Shown: piece by piece, positions 27,660-36,633 of the stretch
Layout of the letters: every line of letters begins with the position of its first letter
Position numbering within the stretch: position 1 is the first letter of the stretch
Source of the DNA: Palsa-892 sp035556215
GTDB lineage: Bacteria; Pseudomonadota; Alphaproteobacteria; Rhizobiales; Xanthobacteraceae
Reading direction: 5' to 3'
DNA: 64,000 nucleotides
Assembly: GCA_035556215.1 (NCBI GenBank)
Contig: DATMFI010000013.1
Location: 1 to 64,000 of the forward strand
The notes under the pieces: model-generated
What the model was told of the DNA's origin: nothing
What the model saw: the letters and a program-made list of their open reading frames with translations, nothing else
Database searches by the model: none
Program-made: the position numbers and the translations under genes

Positions 27660-27677
27660 GCGGGCCCGAAGGCCCGC
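27660..27677 (-). terminator. GC hairpin downstream of murI
   Basis: GCGGGCC pairs with GGCCCGC around a four-base loop. Read on the minus strand it follows murI and is trailed by GCGGCGTTTTC, a weak T-run, so it probably ends the trmJ-murI transcript before rpsD. Confidence 0.55.
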
Positions 27678-27714
27678 GAGACGGCGAGGAAATAGCCGGA
27701 TAAGGCCCGAAATG

Positions 27715-28563
27715 TCAAACCGGGACGAGAAAAGCCCCGCTTTTCAAGGGTTCGGCCCGGAATAGCGCCAGCGAGCGGATCAGGGCTTCGCTCGGCTCGC
27801 GGCCGCTGGTGAAGTAGGCCGAAACAACGCCCGCCTCGGGCCCGCCCGGCTCGCGATTCTGTGCGCCGAGGAGGCTCGATGCCCGCCGGGCGATCGCTTC
27901 GGCCGGGTCGATCCAGGTCACCGGCCAGGGTGCCAAAGCCTCGAGCTGATCCAAAATCAGCGGATAGTGCGTGCAGGCGAGCACGACCGTATCGGTCCGG
28001 CTGCCGCCATCGACGAAGCAAGGCGAAAGCTCAGCCTGAATTTCTTCGGCCGCCACCGCCTCGCCGCGCAATACCGCTTCGGCGATGCTCGCGAGCTTGG
28101 CGCTGCCAACGAGCTTCACCTCGCAACCCGCGCCATATTGCCGGATCAAGGCCTGCGTATATTCGCGCTTCACCGTACCGGCGGTCGCGAGCACGCTTAC
28201 GCGCTTGGTTTGCGAGCGCTCGCAAGCCGGTTTGATCGCCGGCACCGTGCCGACGAACGGAATCGAAAACTTCGCGCGAAGCGCCGGGAGCGCCAGCGTC
28301 GAAGCAGTATTGCAAGCGATGACGGCAAGATCCGGCTTCACCGTTTCGATCAGCCGGTCCATCACGGTGACGACACGCTCCACAAGCGCGTCATCCGCAA
28401 GACGGCCATAAGGAAAGGCCGCGTCGTCCGCCGCATAGCTCAGCGCAAGATCGGGGCGCTGCCGGGCGATCTCGCGCAGCACCGTCAGACCGCCAAGCCC
28501 TGAGTCGAAAACCAGTACCGAATGACGTTTTGTTGCCGTCACGCTTTTTCGCTCTGCGCGCAT
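27715..28563 (-). CDS. murI: glutamate racemase
   Basis: 282 residues. Both catalytic cysteines are present: Cys84 in VIACNTAST and Cys197 in VLACTHYP, with Asp20 in VFDSGLGGL. It makes D-glutamate for peptidoglycan. The first possible ATG (28563) overlaps trmJ by 25 bases; a GTG at 28542 overlaps the trmJ stop by four bases (GTGA) and may be the true start. Either way it is translated from the trmJ-murI transcript. Confidence 0.94.
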   Translation of the reverse strand: MRAERKSVTATKRHSVLVFDSGLGGLTVLREIARQRPDLALSYAADDAAFPYGRLADDALVERVVTVMDRLIETVKPDLAVIACNTASTLALPALRAKFSIPFVGTVPAIKPACERSQTKRVSVLATAGTVKREYTQALIRQYGAGCEVKLVGSAKLASIAEAVLRGEAVAAEEIQAELSPCFVDGGSRTDTVVLACTHYPLILDQLEALAPWPVTWIDPAEAIARRASSLLGAQNREPGGPEAGVVSAYFTSGREPSEALIRSLALFRAEPLKSGAFLVPV

Positions 28564-29762
28564 TCGGCATCCAGCCGATCGAGCAGCCCCTTTACATCGG
28601 CATCAACTGCCGCCGCCGGTATCTCGACGATCTTATAGCGATGCTCCGTTAGCCATTCGTTGCGCGCGAGACGAACGCGCGCCGCCTCTTCGCCTTCGTC
28701 GGCAGGAATAAGAGAGATCACCGAACGCAGCGGAAACGAAACGAAATCGGCGATGTGCGGCCCGACCGGCACCTGCCGCTTGAAACCGCGCCCCGCAAAG
28801 CGCCGGTCGTTGGTGAGGCTAGTCCATAACAGCCGCTCGGATTCCGTCGGATTGCGCCGGAGAAGCCGCGCAAGACCCCGCACCGGCCCGCGCTCCGAAG
28901 GCACCCTGCCCGCCGCATGTTCGGCGAGCAATGTGCGCAGCACCTCGGCTTCCTGCCCGTCGAGCACGCCGCCGCGCGCCGGCCCCCGGCGGCCTTCGAC
29001 CAGCGCCATCACCACCCCATGCAGCGTGCGAACGTCCTGCTGCGACAAAGTCATCCGATTAAAAATATTCCGAAGATTAATGAGCATCGTGGAACGCTTT
29101 TCCGGCGGCCGGAAAAACTCGACGCGCTCGAGTTCCGTCTCGAGCGTGTTGAAAAACGAATAGAGCTGCTGCTTCGATGCCGCCGGTGAGCGCTCCGGCG
29201 CCGTGAATGGCGTCGCGCCTTGCGTCTGCAGCTTGAAATATTCGTAGCCGACGATCGCGACCGCCTGCGCAAGATTGAGCGAAGCGAACGCGGGATTGAC
29301 CGGCATCGTCACGACGATATCGGCAAGCCCCACTTCTTCGCTCTCAAGGCCGCTGCGCTCGCGCCCGAACAGGATACCTACATTCTCACCGCCCGCGATC
29401 TTCTGCCCGACGCGCAGCGCATTTTCTTCCGGTCCCAAGACCTCCTTTGCCTGCGCATGCTGGCGCGCGGTCGAGGCCACGACGAAGCTGCAATCGGCCA
29501 CCGCCGCCTCTACGGTATCGAAGATCTGCGCTTCATCGAGAATACGATCGGCGCCTGATGCCGAGCGCTTGGCGGCGATATTCGGCCAGCCATCCCGCGG
29601 CTTGACGATGCGCAGCTTCGACAGCCCGAAATTGCCCATGACGCGAGCGACCGAGCCGATATTCTCGCCCATCTGCGGCTCGACCAGGATGATCCACGGG
29701 CCGCCGGTCAGCCATTCTTTCGTTCTGTCGGTCCCTGATCCGGGCATGAAATCTGCTTCCAT
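28539..29762 (-). CDS. trmJ: TrmJ-type tRNA/rRNA methyltransferase fused to a DUF559 domain
   Basis: 407 residues. Residues 20-260 are a SpoU (SPOUT) 2'-O-methyltransferase of the TrmJ type: VEPQMGENIGSVARVMGNFGL, LFGRERSGL (132-139) and MPVNPAFASLNLAQAV (153-168) form the knotted SAM site. Residues 296-383 are a DUF559 domain, of the Vsr/MTase-linked endonuclease fold: LLRRNPTESERLLW, then FKRQVPVGPHIADFVSF. The first catalytic Asp (339) is kept, but the usual ExDGxQH stretch is replaced by VISLIPADEGEE, so nuclease activity is doubtful. TrmJ normally methylates position 32 of tRNAs. It is divergent from icd; an ATG at 29747 is an alternative start. Confidence 0.85.
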   Translation of the reverse strand: MEADFMPGSGTDRTKEWLTGGPWIILVEPQMGENIGSVARVMGNFGLSKLRIVKPRDGWPNIAAKRSASGADRILDEAQIFDTVEAAVADCSFVVASTARQHAQAKEVLGPEENALRVGQKIAGGENVGILFGRERSGLESEEVGLADIVVTMPVNPAFASLNLAQAVAIVGYEYFKLQTQGATPFTAPERSPAASKQQLYSFFNTLETELERVEFFRPPEKRSTMLINLRNIFNRMTLSQQDVRTLHGVVMALVEGRRGPARGGVLDGQEAEVLRTLLAEHAAGRVPSERGPVRGLARLLRRNPTESERLLWTSLTNDRRFAGRGFKRQVPVGPHIADFVSFPLRSVISLIPADEGEEAARVRLARNEWLTEHRYKIVEIPAAAVDADVKGLLDRLDAECAQSEKA

Positions 29763-29907
29763 TTCGTATTAGCAATTTAGGGTATCTGGCGAACGCTCGC
29801 TTTCTCGCATCGCCTTGCGATGCTATAGCCTCACCGCCGTTCCTTGGGGAGATAGCTAACTCCCCTTCCGCCCCACATCCATGCGCATCGAGGGAAGTCG
29901 TCCGATC

Positions 29908-31122
29908 ATGGCAAAAATCAAGGTCAAAAATCCGGTTGTCGAGCTCGATGGTGACGAGATGACTCGCATCATCTGGAAGCTGATCAAGGATAAGCTGATT
30001 CACCCTTATCTCGACATTGATCTTCTCTACTACGACCTCGGTGTCGAATATCGCGACAAGACGGAAGATCAGGTCACTATCGACGCCGCCGAAATGATCA
30101 AGAAGGTCGGCGTCGGCGTAAAGTGCGCGACGATCACCCCCGACAAGGGCCGCGTCGAGGAATACAACCTCAAGAAGATGTGGCGTTCGCCGAACGGCAC
30201 CATCCGCAACATCCTGGGCGGCGTGATTTTCCGCGAACCGATCATCTGCCGCAACGTGCCGCGCCTCGTCCCGGGCTGGACGCAGCCGATCATCATCGGC
30301 CGTCACGCTTATGGCGACCAGTATCGCGCGACCGACTTCACCTATCCGGGCAAGGGTACGCTCTCCATCAAGTTCGTCGGCGAAGACGGCAAGACCATCG
30401 AGCACGAAGTGTTCAAGGCGCCGGGCGCCGGTGTTGCGATGGCGATGTACAACCTGGACGACTCGATCCGCGATTTCGCCCGCGCTTCGCTGAACTACGG
30501 CCTGTCGCGCGGCTATCCGGTCTATCTCTCGACCAAGGACACCATCCTGAAAATCTACGATGGCCGCTTCAAGGACATTTTCCAGGAAGTCTACGACAAG
30601 GAATTCAAAGCCGAGTTCGAGAAAAAGAAGATCCACTACGAGCACCGGCTGATCGACGACATGGTCGCTTCGGCGCTCAAGTGGTCGGGCGGTTATGTCT
30701 GGGCCTGCAAGAACTACGACGGCGACGTGCAGTCCGACACCGTTGCGCAAGGCTTCGGTTCGCTCGGTCTGATGACCTCGGTGCTGACGACGCCGGACGG
30801 GAAGATTGTCGAGTCGGAAGCCGCGCACGGCACCGTGACGCGTCACTATCGCGAGCACCAGAAGGGCAAGGAAACCTCGACCAACTCGATGGCTTCGATC
30901 TTCGCCTGGACCCGCGGCCTCGCGCACCGCGCCAAGCTCGACAACAACGCCGATCTCGCCAAGTTCGCGAATACGCTGGAGAAGGTCTGCGTCGAGACGG
31001 TCGAAGCCGGTTTCATGACGAAGGATCTCGCGCTCCTCGTCGGCGCCGACCAGAAGTGGCTTTCGACCACCGGCTTCCTCGACAAGATCGATGAAAACAT
31101 GAAGAAGGCGATGGCGGCGTAA
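29908..31122 (+). CDS. icd: isocitrate dehydrogenase (NADP)
   Basis: 404 residues from ATG 29908 (MAKIKVKNPVVELDGDEMTRIIW), the exact family start and length of the eukaryote-like NADP-IDH subfamily. KSPNGTIRN-type substrate loop (WRSPNGTIRN), PGWTQPIIIGRHAYGDQYRATDF, the metal ligands in LIDDMVA and CKNYDGDVQSD, and AAHGTVTRHY for NADP binding are visible. It oxidises isocitrate to 2-oxoglutarate. It is monocistronic and divergent from trmJ. Confidence 0.95.
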   Translation: MAKIKVKNPVVELDGDEMTRIIWKLIKDKLIHPYLDIDLLYYDLGVEYRDKTEDQVTIDAAEMIKKVGVGVKCATITPDKGRVEEYNLKKMWRSPNGTIRNILGGVIFREPIICRNVPRLVPGWTQPIIIGRHAYGDQYRATDFTYPGKGTLSIKFVGEDGKTIEHEVFKAPGAGVAMAMYNLDDSIRDFARASLNYGLSRGYPVYLSTKDTILKIYDGRFKDIFQEVYDKEFKAEFEKKKIHYEHRLIDDMVASALKWSGGYVWACKNYDGDVQSDTVAQGFGSLGLMTSVLTTPDGKIVESEAAHGTVTRHYREHQKGKETSTNSMASIFAWTRGLAHRAKLDNNADLAKFANTLEKVCVETVEAGFMTKDLALLVGADQKWLSTTGFLDKIDENMKKAMAA

Positions 31123-31148
31123 CCGCCTTCACTTCGAAACAGCTTCGC

Positions 31149-31180
31149 GGCGCCGCTTCTAAAAAAGCGGCGCCGTTTTT
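31149..31180 (+). terminator. icd intrinsic terminator
   Basis: GGCGCCGCTT pairs with AAGCGGCGCC around CTAAAA, followed by GTTTTTC. It lies 27 bases after the icd stop. Confidence 0.85.
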
Positions 31181-31203
31181 CTTTCGAAACTTACTTGCGA
31201 AAC

Positions 31204-33855
31204 TTACTTGGCCAGGGCCGCTTCGATGGCCTGCAGCGCGGCATCGGCTTTCGAGCCGTCCGGGCCGCCGGCCTGCGCCATGTCCGGACGGCCGCCGCCG
31301 CCCTTGCCGCCGAGCGCTTCGGAAGCGGCGCGGACGAGCTCGCGCGCATCGTATTGCTTGGCGAGGTCTTCGGTAACGCCGACGACGACACCCGCCTTGC
31401 CGTCGGCGCTGACGCCGACGATCGCAACGACGCCCGAACCGACCTGCTTTTTTCCTTCGTCGGCAAGGCTCTTGAGATCTTTCATCTCGATGCCGTGAAC
31501 CGCACGAGCCAGAAGCTTGATGTTACCCACTGCACGCACGGCGCTATCGCCCGATGAGCCGCCGCCGCCCATCGCGAGTTTCTTCTTCGCTTCGGAAAGC
31601 TCACGCTCCAGCCGCTTGCGATCCTCGATCAGGCTTTCGAGCCGCGCCGGCACATCCTGAATCGGCGCTTTGATGAGTGCCGCGACATCGCGCAGACCAC
31701 GCGCTTCGCTCTCGAGATGGTGGCGTGCGGTATCACCGGTGAATGCCTCGATACGGCGAACGCCCGCGCCAACCGCACTTTCCGCGACAATCGCGATCAG
31801 CCCGATGTCGCCGGTGCGCGCGACATGCGTGCCGCCGCAAAGCTCGACCGACCAGCCCATCGCGTTGCCGCTGCCCGCGCCCATCGACACGACGCGCACT
31901 TCGTCGCCGTATTTCTCGCCGAACAGCGCGCGCGCGCCGGACGCGATCGCGTCATCGACCGCCATGAGCTTGGTCACGACCGGGGCGTTCTCGAGCACGA
32001 TGCGGTTGGCGATGTCCTCGACCCTGGTAATTTCCTTGAGCTCGATCGGCTTCGGATGCGAAATATCGAAGCGCAGCCGCTCGGGCGCGACGAGCGAGCC
32101 CTTTTGCGCGACGTGATCGCCGAGCACCTGACGCAGTGCTTCATGCAGAAGATGCGTCGCCGAATGGTTGCGGCGGATGTCGCCGCGGCGGCGATGATCG
32201 ACTTCGAGCTGCAGCGCCTGGCCAGCTTTCAACTCACCACTCTCGACGGTGCCGAAATGCGCGAATACATCGCCGGCCATTTTCTGCGTGTCCTCGACGC
32301 GGAAGCTGACGCCTTCGGTCTTGAGCACGCCGGTATCGCCGACCTGGCCGCCGGATTCGCCGTAGAACGGCGTCTGGTTGAGCACCACCGCGCCCTTCTC
32401 GCCCTTCTTCAGGACATCGGCAGGTTTGCCGTCCTTCACCAGCGCGGAAACGACGCCTTCGGCGCTTTCGGTCTCGTAACCGAGAAACTCGGTCGCGCCC
32501 TGCTTTTCCTTGATGGCGAACCACACGGCTTCGTCGCCCGCGTCGCCCGAGCCCGCCCAGGCGGCGCGCGCCTTTTCGCGCTGCTCTTCCATCGCGGACT
32601 CGAACTTCGGAAGATCGACCGAAATTCCGCGTGGCCGCAGCGCGTCCTGCGTCAAATCGAGCGGAAAACCATAGGTGTCGTACAACTTGAATGCGGTGTC
32701 GCCGGAGAATTTGGCGCCTGACTGAAGCCCCTTGCTCTCCTCTTCCAGGAGCGCGAGACCGCGCTCGAGCGTGCGGCGAAAGCGCGTCTCCTCCAACTTC
32801 AGCGTTTCAGAAATCAGCGCTTCGGCACGCAGGAGTTCAGGATAGGCCTGCCCCATCTCGCGCACGAGCGCCGGGACGAGCCGCCACATCAACGGGTCTT
32901 TCGCGCCGAGAAGCTGCGCATGGCGCATCGCGCGCCGCATGATCCGGCGAAGCACGTAGCCGCGGCCTTCGTTCGACGGCAGCACGCCGTCGGCAACGAG
33001 AAACGACGACGCGCGCAAGTGGTCGGCGATGACACGATGGCTCGCCTTGTGCGCGCCGTCAGCCGCGACCCCCGTGAGCTCGACGCTCGCGCGGATCAAC
33101 GCGCGAAAAAGATCGATGTCGTAATTGTCGTGAACACCCTGCAACACGGCAGCGATGCGCTCGAGGCCCATGCCGGTGTCGATCGAAGGCTTCGGCAAAT
33201 TGGTACGCGCGCCGCCCGCCGCCTGCTCGAATTGCATGAAGACGAGATTCCAGATCTCGATGAAGCGGTCGCCCTCGGAGTCCGGCGAGCCGGGGGGGCC
33301 GCCGGGCACCTTGTCGCCGTGATCGTAGAAGATTTCGGAGCACGGGCCGCACGGGCCGGTGTCGCCCATCGCCCAGAAATTATCGGATGTCGAAATGCGG
33401 ATGATCTTCGATTCCGGCAGGCCCGCGACCTTCTTCCAGAGATTGAAGGCGTCGTCGTCCTCGGAATAAACCGTGACCAGCAGGCGGTCCTTCGGCAGGC
33501 CGTAGGTCCTGGTGATCAGCCGCCAGGCAAGATCGATCGCGCGCTCCTTGAAGTAGTCGCCGAACGAGAAATTGCCGAGCATCTCGAAGAAGGTGTGGTG
33601 GCGCGCGGTATAGCCGACGTTTTCGAGATCGTTGTGCTTGCCGCCGGCCCGCACGCATTTCTGCGCGGTCGTCGCCCGGACATAGGGGCGCTTCTCGGCG
33701 CCGGTGAAGACGTTCTTGAACTGCACCATCCCGGCATTGGTGAACAGGAGCGTCGGATCGTTCCGCGGCACCAGAGGCGACGAAGGGACGACCTCGTGGC
33801 CCTCTTGCTTGAAGAAGTCGAGGAAGGTGGAACGGATTTCGTTGACGCCACTCAT
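31204..33855 (-). CDS. alaS: alanyl-tRNA synthetase
   Basis: 883 residues, full length. Class-II core at the N-terminus (VNEIRSTFLDFFKQEGHEVVPSSPLVPRNDPTLLFTNAGM), editing domain with HSATHLLHEAL near residue 570 and the zinc Cys/His in VELCGGTHVARTGD, and a C-terminal oligomerisation (C-Ala) domain with GGGGRPDMAQAGG. It charges tRNA-Ala and deacylates Ser/Gly mischarges. It lies downstream of recA on the same strand, an order common in alphaproteobacteria, with a terminator between them. Confidence 0.96.
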   Translation of the reverse strand: MSGVNEIRSTFLDFFKQEGHEVVPSSPLVPRNDPTLLFTNAGMVQFKNVFTGAEKRPYVRATTAQKCVRAGGKHNDLENVGYTARHHTFFEMLGNFSFGDYFKERAIDLAWRLITRTYGLPKDRLLVTVYSEDDDAFNLWKKVAGLPESKIIRISTSDNFWAMGDTGPCGPCSEIFYDHGDKVPGGPPGSPDSEGDRFIEIWNLVFMQFEQAAGGARTNLPKPSIDTGMGLERIAAVLQGVHDNYDIDLFRALIRASVELTGVAADGAHKASHRVIADHLRASSFLVADGVLPSNEGRGYVLRRIMRRAMRHAQLLGAKDPLMWRLVPALVREMGQAYPELLRAEALISETLKLEETRFRRTLERGLALLEEESKGLQSGAKFSGDTAFKLYDTYGFPLDLTQDALRPRGISVDLPKFESAMEEQREKARAAWAGSGDAGDEAVWFAIKEKQGATEFLGYETESAEGVVSALVKDGKPADVLKKGEKGAVVLNQTPFYGESGGQVGDTGVLKTEGVSFRVEDTQKMAGDVFAHFGTVESGELKAGQALQLEVDHRRRGDIRRNHSATHLLHEALRQVLGDHVAQKGSLVAPERLRFDISHPKPIELKEITRVEDIANRIVLENAPVVTKLMAVDDAIASGARALFGEKYGDEVRVVSMGAGSGNAMGWSVELCGGTHVARTGDIGLIAIVAESAVGAGVRRIEAFTGDTARHHLESEARGLRDVAALIKAPIQDVPARLESLIEDRKRLERELSEAKKKLAMGGGGSSGDSAVRAVGNIKLLARAVHGIEMKDLKSLADEGKKQVGSGVVAIVGVSADGKAGVVVGVTEDLAKQYDARELVRAASEALGGKGGGGRPDMAQAGGPDGSKADAALQAIEAALAK

Positions 33856-33956
33856 GACGGGCGATGTCTATAGAGCGGCGGCGGCGGTGTCGAGACTTTC
33901 CGGGGCTTCATTGGCAAAAAGCCCCGTTCCCGAAAGGCCTTACCTCCAGAAAACAA

Positions 33957-33994
33957 CCCGCCCGCCCGGACTGGCAGTGTCCAGGGCGGGCGGG
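33957..33994 (-). terminator. recA intrinsic terminator
   Basis: CCCGCCCGCCC plus GGAC pairs with GTCC and GGGCGGGCGGG across a single bulge. On the minus strand it is followed by TTGTTTTCT. It separates recA from alaS. A second hairpin, GGGGCTT/AAGCCCC at 33902-33925, lies just before alaS. Confidence 0.75.
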
Positions 33995-34078
33995 CAAGGC
34001 CGAAGCCGGCCATCCGCGGCAAAAGCGGCAAAGCGACGGATAGCCCTCAACGCATGAGAGCGGGTGCGGGGGTCCCGA

Positions 34079-35173
34079 TCAGGCTTCGGCCGCGTCGGAA
34101 TCGTCCTCGCCGTCATCCTCGGCCTCGACCGGGCCGAGAATCTGCTCGGCGATCAGGCCGGCGTTCTGGCGGATGGCGAGTTCGATCTTGCCGGCGATCT
34201 CCGGGTTCTCCTTGAGGAAGGTCTTGGCGTTCTCGCGCCCCTGCCCCAGCCGCTGGCTGTCCCAGGAGAACCAGGCGCCGGACTTCTCGACGACATTGGC
34301 CTTGATGCCAAGATCGATCAGCTCGCCCATCTTGGAGACGCCCTCGCCGTACATGATGTCGAACTCGACCTGCTTGAAGGGCGGCGCGAGCTTGTTCTTG
34401 ACGACCTTGACGCGGGTCTGGTTGCCGATGACCTCGTCGCGCTCCTTGATCGCGCCGATGCGGCGGATATCGAGGCGGACGGAAGCGTAGAATTTGAGCG
34501 CATGGCCGCCGGTGGTGGTTTCCGGCGATCCGTACATGACGCCGATCTTCATGCGGATCTGGTTGATGAAGATCACCATCGTCTTCGATTTCGAGATCGA
34601 GGCCGTGAGCTTCCTGAGCGCCTGGCTCATCAGGCGGGCCTGCGAGCCGGGCTGCACGTCGCCCATTTCGCCGTCGAGCTCGTTGCGCGGCACGAGGGCC
34701 GCGACCGAATCGATGACCAGAATGTCGATCGCGCCGGAGCGCACCAGCGTATCGGCGATTTCCAGCGCCTGCTCGCCGGCATCGGGCTGCGAAATCAGAA
34801 GATCGTCGACATTGACGCCGAGCTTGCGCGCATAGGCCGGGTCGAGCGCGTGTTCGGCATCGATGAAGGCGCAGGTGCCGCCGCGCTTTTGCGCTTCGGC
34901 GATGGCGTGCAGCGCGAGCGTCGTCTTGCCCGAGGATTCCGGCCCGTAGATTTCGACGACCCGCCCCCTGGGCAGACCGCCGATGCCGAGCGCGATATCG
35001 AGCCCGAGCGAACCGGAGGGGATGGCCTCGACATCCATCGAAGCGCCCTTCTTGCCGAGACGCATGATCGAGCCCTTGCCGAAATTGCGCTCAATCTGCG
35101 AGAGGGCGGCGTCGAGCGCCTTGGTCTTATCCATGGAATTGCTTTCAACGACTCGTAAGGCTGCAGATGACAT
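34079..35173 (-). CDS. recA: recombinase RecA
   Basis: 364 residues from ATG 35173 (MSSAALRVVES), matching relatives and preceded by GGGAG; an open frame continues upstream to 35257 but adds no family sequence. Walker A GPESSGKTT (77-85), Walker B LVIDSVAAL, the L2-loop region and INQIRMKIGVMYGSPETTTGG are intact. The acidic C-terminal tail (EAEDDGEDDSD) is normal. It forms the strand-exchange filament and triggers LexA self-cleavage. A LexA box and promoter lie upstream. Confidence 0.96.
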   Translation of the reverse strand: MSSAALRVVESNSMDKTKALDAALSQIERNFGKGSIMRLGKKGASMDVEAIPSGSLGLDIALGIGGLPRGRVVEIYGPESSGKTTLALHAIAEAQKRGGTCAFIDAEHALDPAYARKLGVNVDDLLISQPDAGEQALEIADTLVRSGAIDILVIDSVAALVPRNELDGEMGDVQPGSQARLMSQALRKLTASISKSKTMVIFINQIRMKIGVMYGSPETTTGGHALKFYASVRLDIRRIGAIKERDEVIGNQTRVKVVKNKLAPPFKQVEFDIMYGEGVSKMGELIDLGIKANVVEKSGAWFSWDSQRLGQGRENAKTFLKENPEIAGKIELAIRQNAGLIAEQILGPVEAEDDGEDDSDAAEA

Positions 35174-35275
35174 TGCCGGGCTCCCGCATGGAGTAAAGGG
35201 TTGAGCTTCAAAAGGCTTTGAAGAATGCCGTTTTCCGCCTTTTGGCCTCTGAACCAATGAGAACAGAAGAAGGCC

Positions 35276-35303
35276 AATGTACCATGTTTGTTCTTATTGG
35301 CAA
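35276..35303 (-). promoter_or_regulatory. predicted recA promoter
   Basis: On the minus strand, -35 TTGCCA (35303-35298) and -10 TACATT (35281-35276) are spaced by 16 bases. The LexA box lies 3 bp upstream of the -35. Predicted from sequence only. Confidence 0.55.
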
Positions 35304-35305
35304 GT

Positions 35306-35320
35306 GTTCTCTTCCTGTTC
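35306..35320. promoter_or_regulatory. LexA (SOS) box of recA
   Basis: GTTC-TCTTCCT-GTTC is a perfect match to the alphaproteobacterial SOS box GTTC-N7-GTTC. It sits about 130 bases upstream of the recA ATG and next to its promoter. Confidence 0.85.
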
Positions 35321-35445
35321 CATCCGTTTTTTTAGCCGCGTCTATTCTCGAATTCCCCCTTGCCCCAGCGGCTTAGCGCGGTTGGCGAGGAACCAGGCCG
35401 CGGTTCCCGCGTTAGCGGGGCGGCTGGTCTTATGGAAACACGACC

Positions 35446-35670
35446 ATGATCGCCTCAACCGAATTTCGCCGCCACGCCGCCGAGTGCAAGCGCATGGCGC
35501 GCACCACCGCCGACCGCGATTCGAGGGCGGCCTGGAAGAGCCTGGCCGATCGCTGGATCACCGCGGCGGAGCTTGCCGAGCGCGCCGAGGCTTCGCTGAA
35601 GTCCCTGCACGCCGTGCATAGACCGCCGCGCCGCCGCAGCCGCTTCGACAGCCGAAGCCTCGCGCATTGA
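35446..35670 (+). CDS. small helical protein of unknown function
   Basis: 74 residues, predicted all-helical, with a basic C-terminal tail (RPPRRRSRFDSRSLAH). The pattern EFRRHAAECKRMARTTADRDSRAAWKSLADRWITAAELAERAE resembles small orphan proteins common in Bradyrhizobium and relatives. No function is known. Amphipathic helix repeats suggest a helical hairpin. It follows the recA promoter region on the opposite strand. Confidence 0.6.
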   Translation: MIASTEFRRHAAECKRMARTTADRDSRAAWKSLADRWITAAELAERAEASLKSLHAVHRPPRRRSRFDSRSLAH

Positions 35671-35854
35671 ATGAACCGGAATCCGCGCCCCCAAAAGCGC
35701 GCCCGCTGAAGCACCACCTCAAGCGGGCGCGCGGCGCGGTGTGAGTTCAAGCCGAATCTCTTGCAGCCGCTTGGCCGCCGCCGTTGAATCATCGCGTGAA
35801 GCCGCAACGCGGCGCGGTAAAATGCGATTCCGGCATTTTCCGAATCCGCCCCCG

Positions 35855-36322
35855 TCACCTCCGGCCGCCCGTTGAATCGGATTTTGCGCTTCCGCCGCCA
35901 AGCGCCTGTTCCGACTCGTTTTCCGGCGCCGTCATCGCCTCGATGAACTCGGCATAGTCGCGCCGCGCCGCAACTTCTTCCTCATGCGTAAGGGTGAGCC
36001 CGCGCAGGCAGCGCAGCCCGCCATAGGCGCAGCGGCGCGCGCGCCGGCAGGCGGCGTGCGAGCAGCGAAGCTGGGCAAGCGCGCGGCTCGCGAAGAACTG
36101 GATGAGCGGAATGCGCCGCTTGCACGCCCGCCATTCGGCCTCGATCGCGGCGCGCCCCTCGCCTCCGTCGATCGCCTGCGCGATGCGCCGCTCGTTATCG
36201 CGCGCGAGCAACACGGCGATGCCGCTGCAGCTTTCGATATGCGCGCTCAAGGCCTCATGCTCGAGCGCGTTCGAACGCTGCCGCGCGGCGTGCCACGGAT
36301 CGCGCTCACGCTTGCGGGACAT
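35855..36322 (-). CDS. hypothetical Cys/Arg-rich protein
   Basis: 155 residues. A cysteine/basic segment CSHAACRRARRCAYGGLRCLRGL (about residues 88-110) is reminiscent of a recurring motif in uncharacterised Rhizobiales proteins and could bind metal or nucleic acid. The N-terminal part is basic and helical, the C-terminus acidic then Gly/Ser-rich. Its start overlaps the 3' end of the upstream small gene by 17 bases, so the two form an operon. I do not recognise a named family. Confidence 0.55.
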   Translation of the reverse strand: MSRKRERDPWHAARQRSNALEHEALSAHIESCSGIAVLLARDNERRIAQAIDGGEGRAAIEAEWRACKRRIPLIQFFASRALAQLRCSHAACRRARRCAYGGLRCLRGLTLTHEEEVAARRDYAEFIEAMTAPENESEQALGGGSAKSDSTGGRR

Positions 36323-36527
36323 CGAAGCGCTCTTTCTCGCCGGAATGGATCAGAACCTGCCGGCCCTCGGCATCGAAACCCGAAGGCGGATAGCCGTGCA
36401 GCGGCACAAGGCCGCGCCGGCGCCGCGAAAGGATTTCGTGCTCGCGCTCGCCTTCGGGCTTTGCAAGCTCCTGCAGGACATAGGGGTTCGCGGTAATGAC
36501 CCGCGCTTTCTCGTTCGCTTCTTCCAT
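36306..36527 (-). CDS. hypothetical small protein
   Basis: 73 residues from ATG 36527, chosen because AAGGAG lies nine bases upstream; longer in-frame starts lack this. The C-terminal half (RRRRGLVPLHGYPPSGFDAEGRQVLIHSGEKERFDV) has the look of a small beta-rich domain. It overlaps the following Cys/Arg-rich gene by 17 bases. Function unknown. The palindromic element copy B lies 105 bases upstream on the same strand. Confidence 0.5.
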   Translation of the reverse strand: MEEANEKARVITANPYVLQELAKPEGEREHEILSRRRRGLVPLHGYPPSGFDAEGRQVLIHSGEKERFDVPQA

Positions 36528-36633
36528 TCGGACATGCTCCTTCGTTTCCGCGCGAGACATTCGCGCGGATTGGCTCTCCTCCCATTTCGGATCCCGGCGC
36601 GGCCGGGGCGTTTCTCTTTTCCCTCGATGCTCC

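Noticed and set aside
35223..35260. Second SOS box near recA (GAAC-N6-GAAC)
   Set aside because: The spacer is six bases, not seven, so it does not meet the alphaproteobacterial consensus.
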